A stretch of DNA of 6,171 bases from an uncultured Bacilli bacterium (GTDB lineage Bacteria > Bacillota_I > Bacilli_A > RF39 > UBA660): assembly GCA_934098345.1 (NCBI GenBank), contig CAKONX010000064.1, forward strand, positions 1 to 6,171. The letters run 5' to 3'. Both the position numbers and the translations under genes were made by a program. Below the pieces are notes generated by a model. It saw only the letters and a program-made list of their open reading frames with translations. It was not told where the DNA came from and did not search any database. Shown in pieces: positions 6,038 through 6,171 of this stretch. Numbering within the stretch: the first letter of the stretch is position 1; every line of letters starts with the position of its first letter.

Positions 6038-6065
6038 AGTATATAATACCCCCCCCGATTGTCAA
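6038..6065 (-). promoter_or_regulatory. Surface-protein promoter with G8 tract in the spacer
   Basis: On the minus strand a perfect TTGACA (6060-6065) and TATACT (6038-6043) are separated by 16 bp that include eight consecutive G (C8 on the plus strand, 6049-6056). Transcription would start near 6031. Slippage in the tract would change the spacer to 15 or 17 bp and so the promoter strength. It is back to back with the small RNA promoter; the two -35 boxes are 9 bp apart. Confidence 0.82.
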
Positions 6066-6074
6066 ATTTTTCTG

Positions 6075-6103
6075 TTGAAAACTTGTAAAGTTCGTGTTAT
6101 ATT
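6075..6103 (+). promoter_or_regulatory. Sigma-A promoter of small RNA copy 2
   Basis: TTGAAA (6075-6080), 17-bp spacer, TATATT (6098-6103) with TG at 6095-6096. It has the same layout as the promoter at 1067-1095, with a few changes in the spacer only. Transcription should start near 6110. Confidence 0.8.
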
Positions 6104-6109
6104 TTATTT

Positions 6110-6171
6110 AGTGAGAAGCAAAGTTTCTTTAGGACGCGATGCTTACCACATTGGGTTGTGCACCTTTTTCA
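6110..6171 (+). ncRNA. Small structured RNA, copy 2 (cut by window end)
   Basis: The first 39 bases from 6111 are identical to copy 1. The next hairpin differs in sequence but keeps its pairing: CACA (6147-6150) with TGTG (6157-6160) around a 6-nt loop, against CACC/GGTG in copy 1. The left arm of the terminator stem (CACCTTTTTC) follows and the window ends inside its loop. It lies divergently upstream of the surface-protein gene, as copy 1 does upstream of trpS. Family not recognised. Confidence 0.72.

Overview
This AT-rich window looks like a low-GC Firmicute of class Bacilli, most likely an uncultured gut lineage. The evidence is strongly A/T-biased codons, the standard genetic code (TGG for Trp), Bacillus-type Shine-Dalgarno sites and sigma-A promoters, the Bacilli divisome protein EzrA, and a surface protein of a type I recall as common in uncultured gut Bacilli. 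That placement is inference. All four larger genes lie on the minus strand; the most interesting non-coding elements lie on the plus strand or between genes.

Layout. 1-874: 5' part of trpS (tryptophanyl-tRNA synthetase), its last ~40 codons beyond the window edge. 875-1525: a 650-bp region without a large gene, but not empty. It holds the trpS promoter, a compact plus-strand small RNA gene (promoter, ~80-nt RNA, terminator), a convergent minus-strand unit with a good promoter, an RNA leader that resembles the small RNA and two very short reading frames (one a 30-residue membrane peptide), and the terminator of the next operon. 1526-4389: a two-gene operon, ezrA then a NifS/IscS-type cysteine desulfurase, coupled by a TAATG overlap. 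4454-4479: terminator with a UUCG tetraloop. 4488-6005: a 505-residue exported protein with a C-terminal domain that looks like the formylglycine-generating-enzyme/C-type-lectin fold. 6006-6171: a divergent promoter region and a second, truncated copy of the small RNA gene.

Three observations stand out. (1) The surface-protein promoter has a perfect TTGACA -35, a TATACT -10 and a run of eight G in the 16-bp spacer, the architecture of a slipped-strand phase-variable promoter. (2) The small RNA occurs twice, at 1102 and 6110, with a 39-nt identical core and a compensatory C-G to A-U change in one hairpin; a third, diverged version forms the 5' leader of the membrane-peptide transcript at the same distance from its -10 box. 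The small RNA and the peptide unit are convergent, so a type I toxin-antitoxin-like arrangement is possible but unproven. (3) The surface protein's putative ligand-binding segment is encoded by an A-depleted, GC-rich patch with 16 successive codons ending in T or C, which would fit a variable region of a diversity-generating retroelement or a recombining cassette.

The housekeeping genes do not form one pathway: trpS serves translation, ezrA cell division, and the desulfurase sulfur transfer (in Bacilli the copy beside ezrA normally partners ThiI in tRNA thiolation, but thiI is not in this window).
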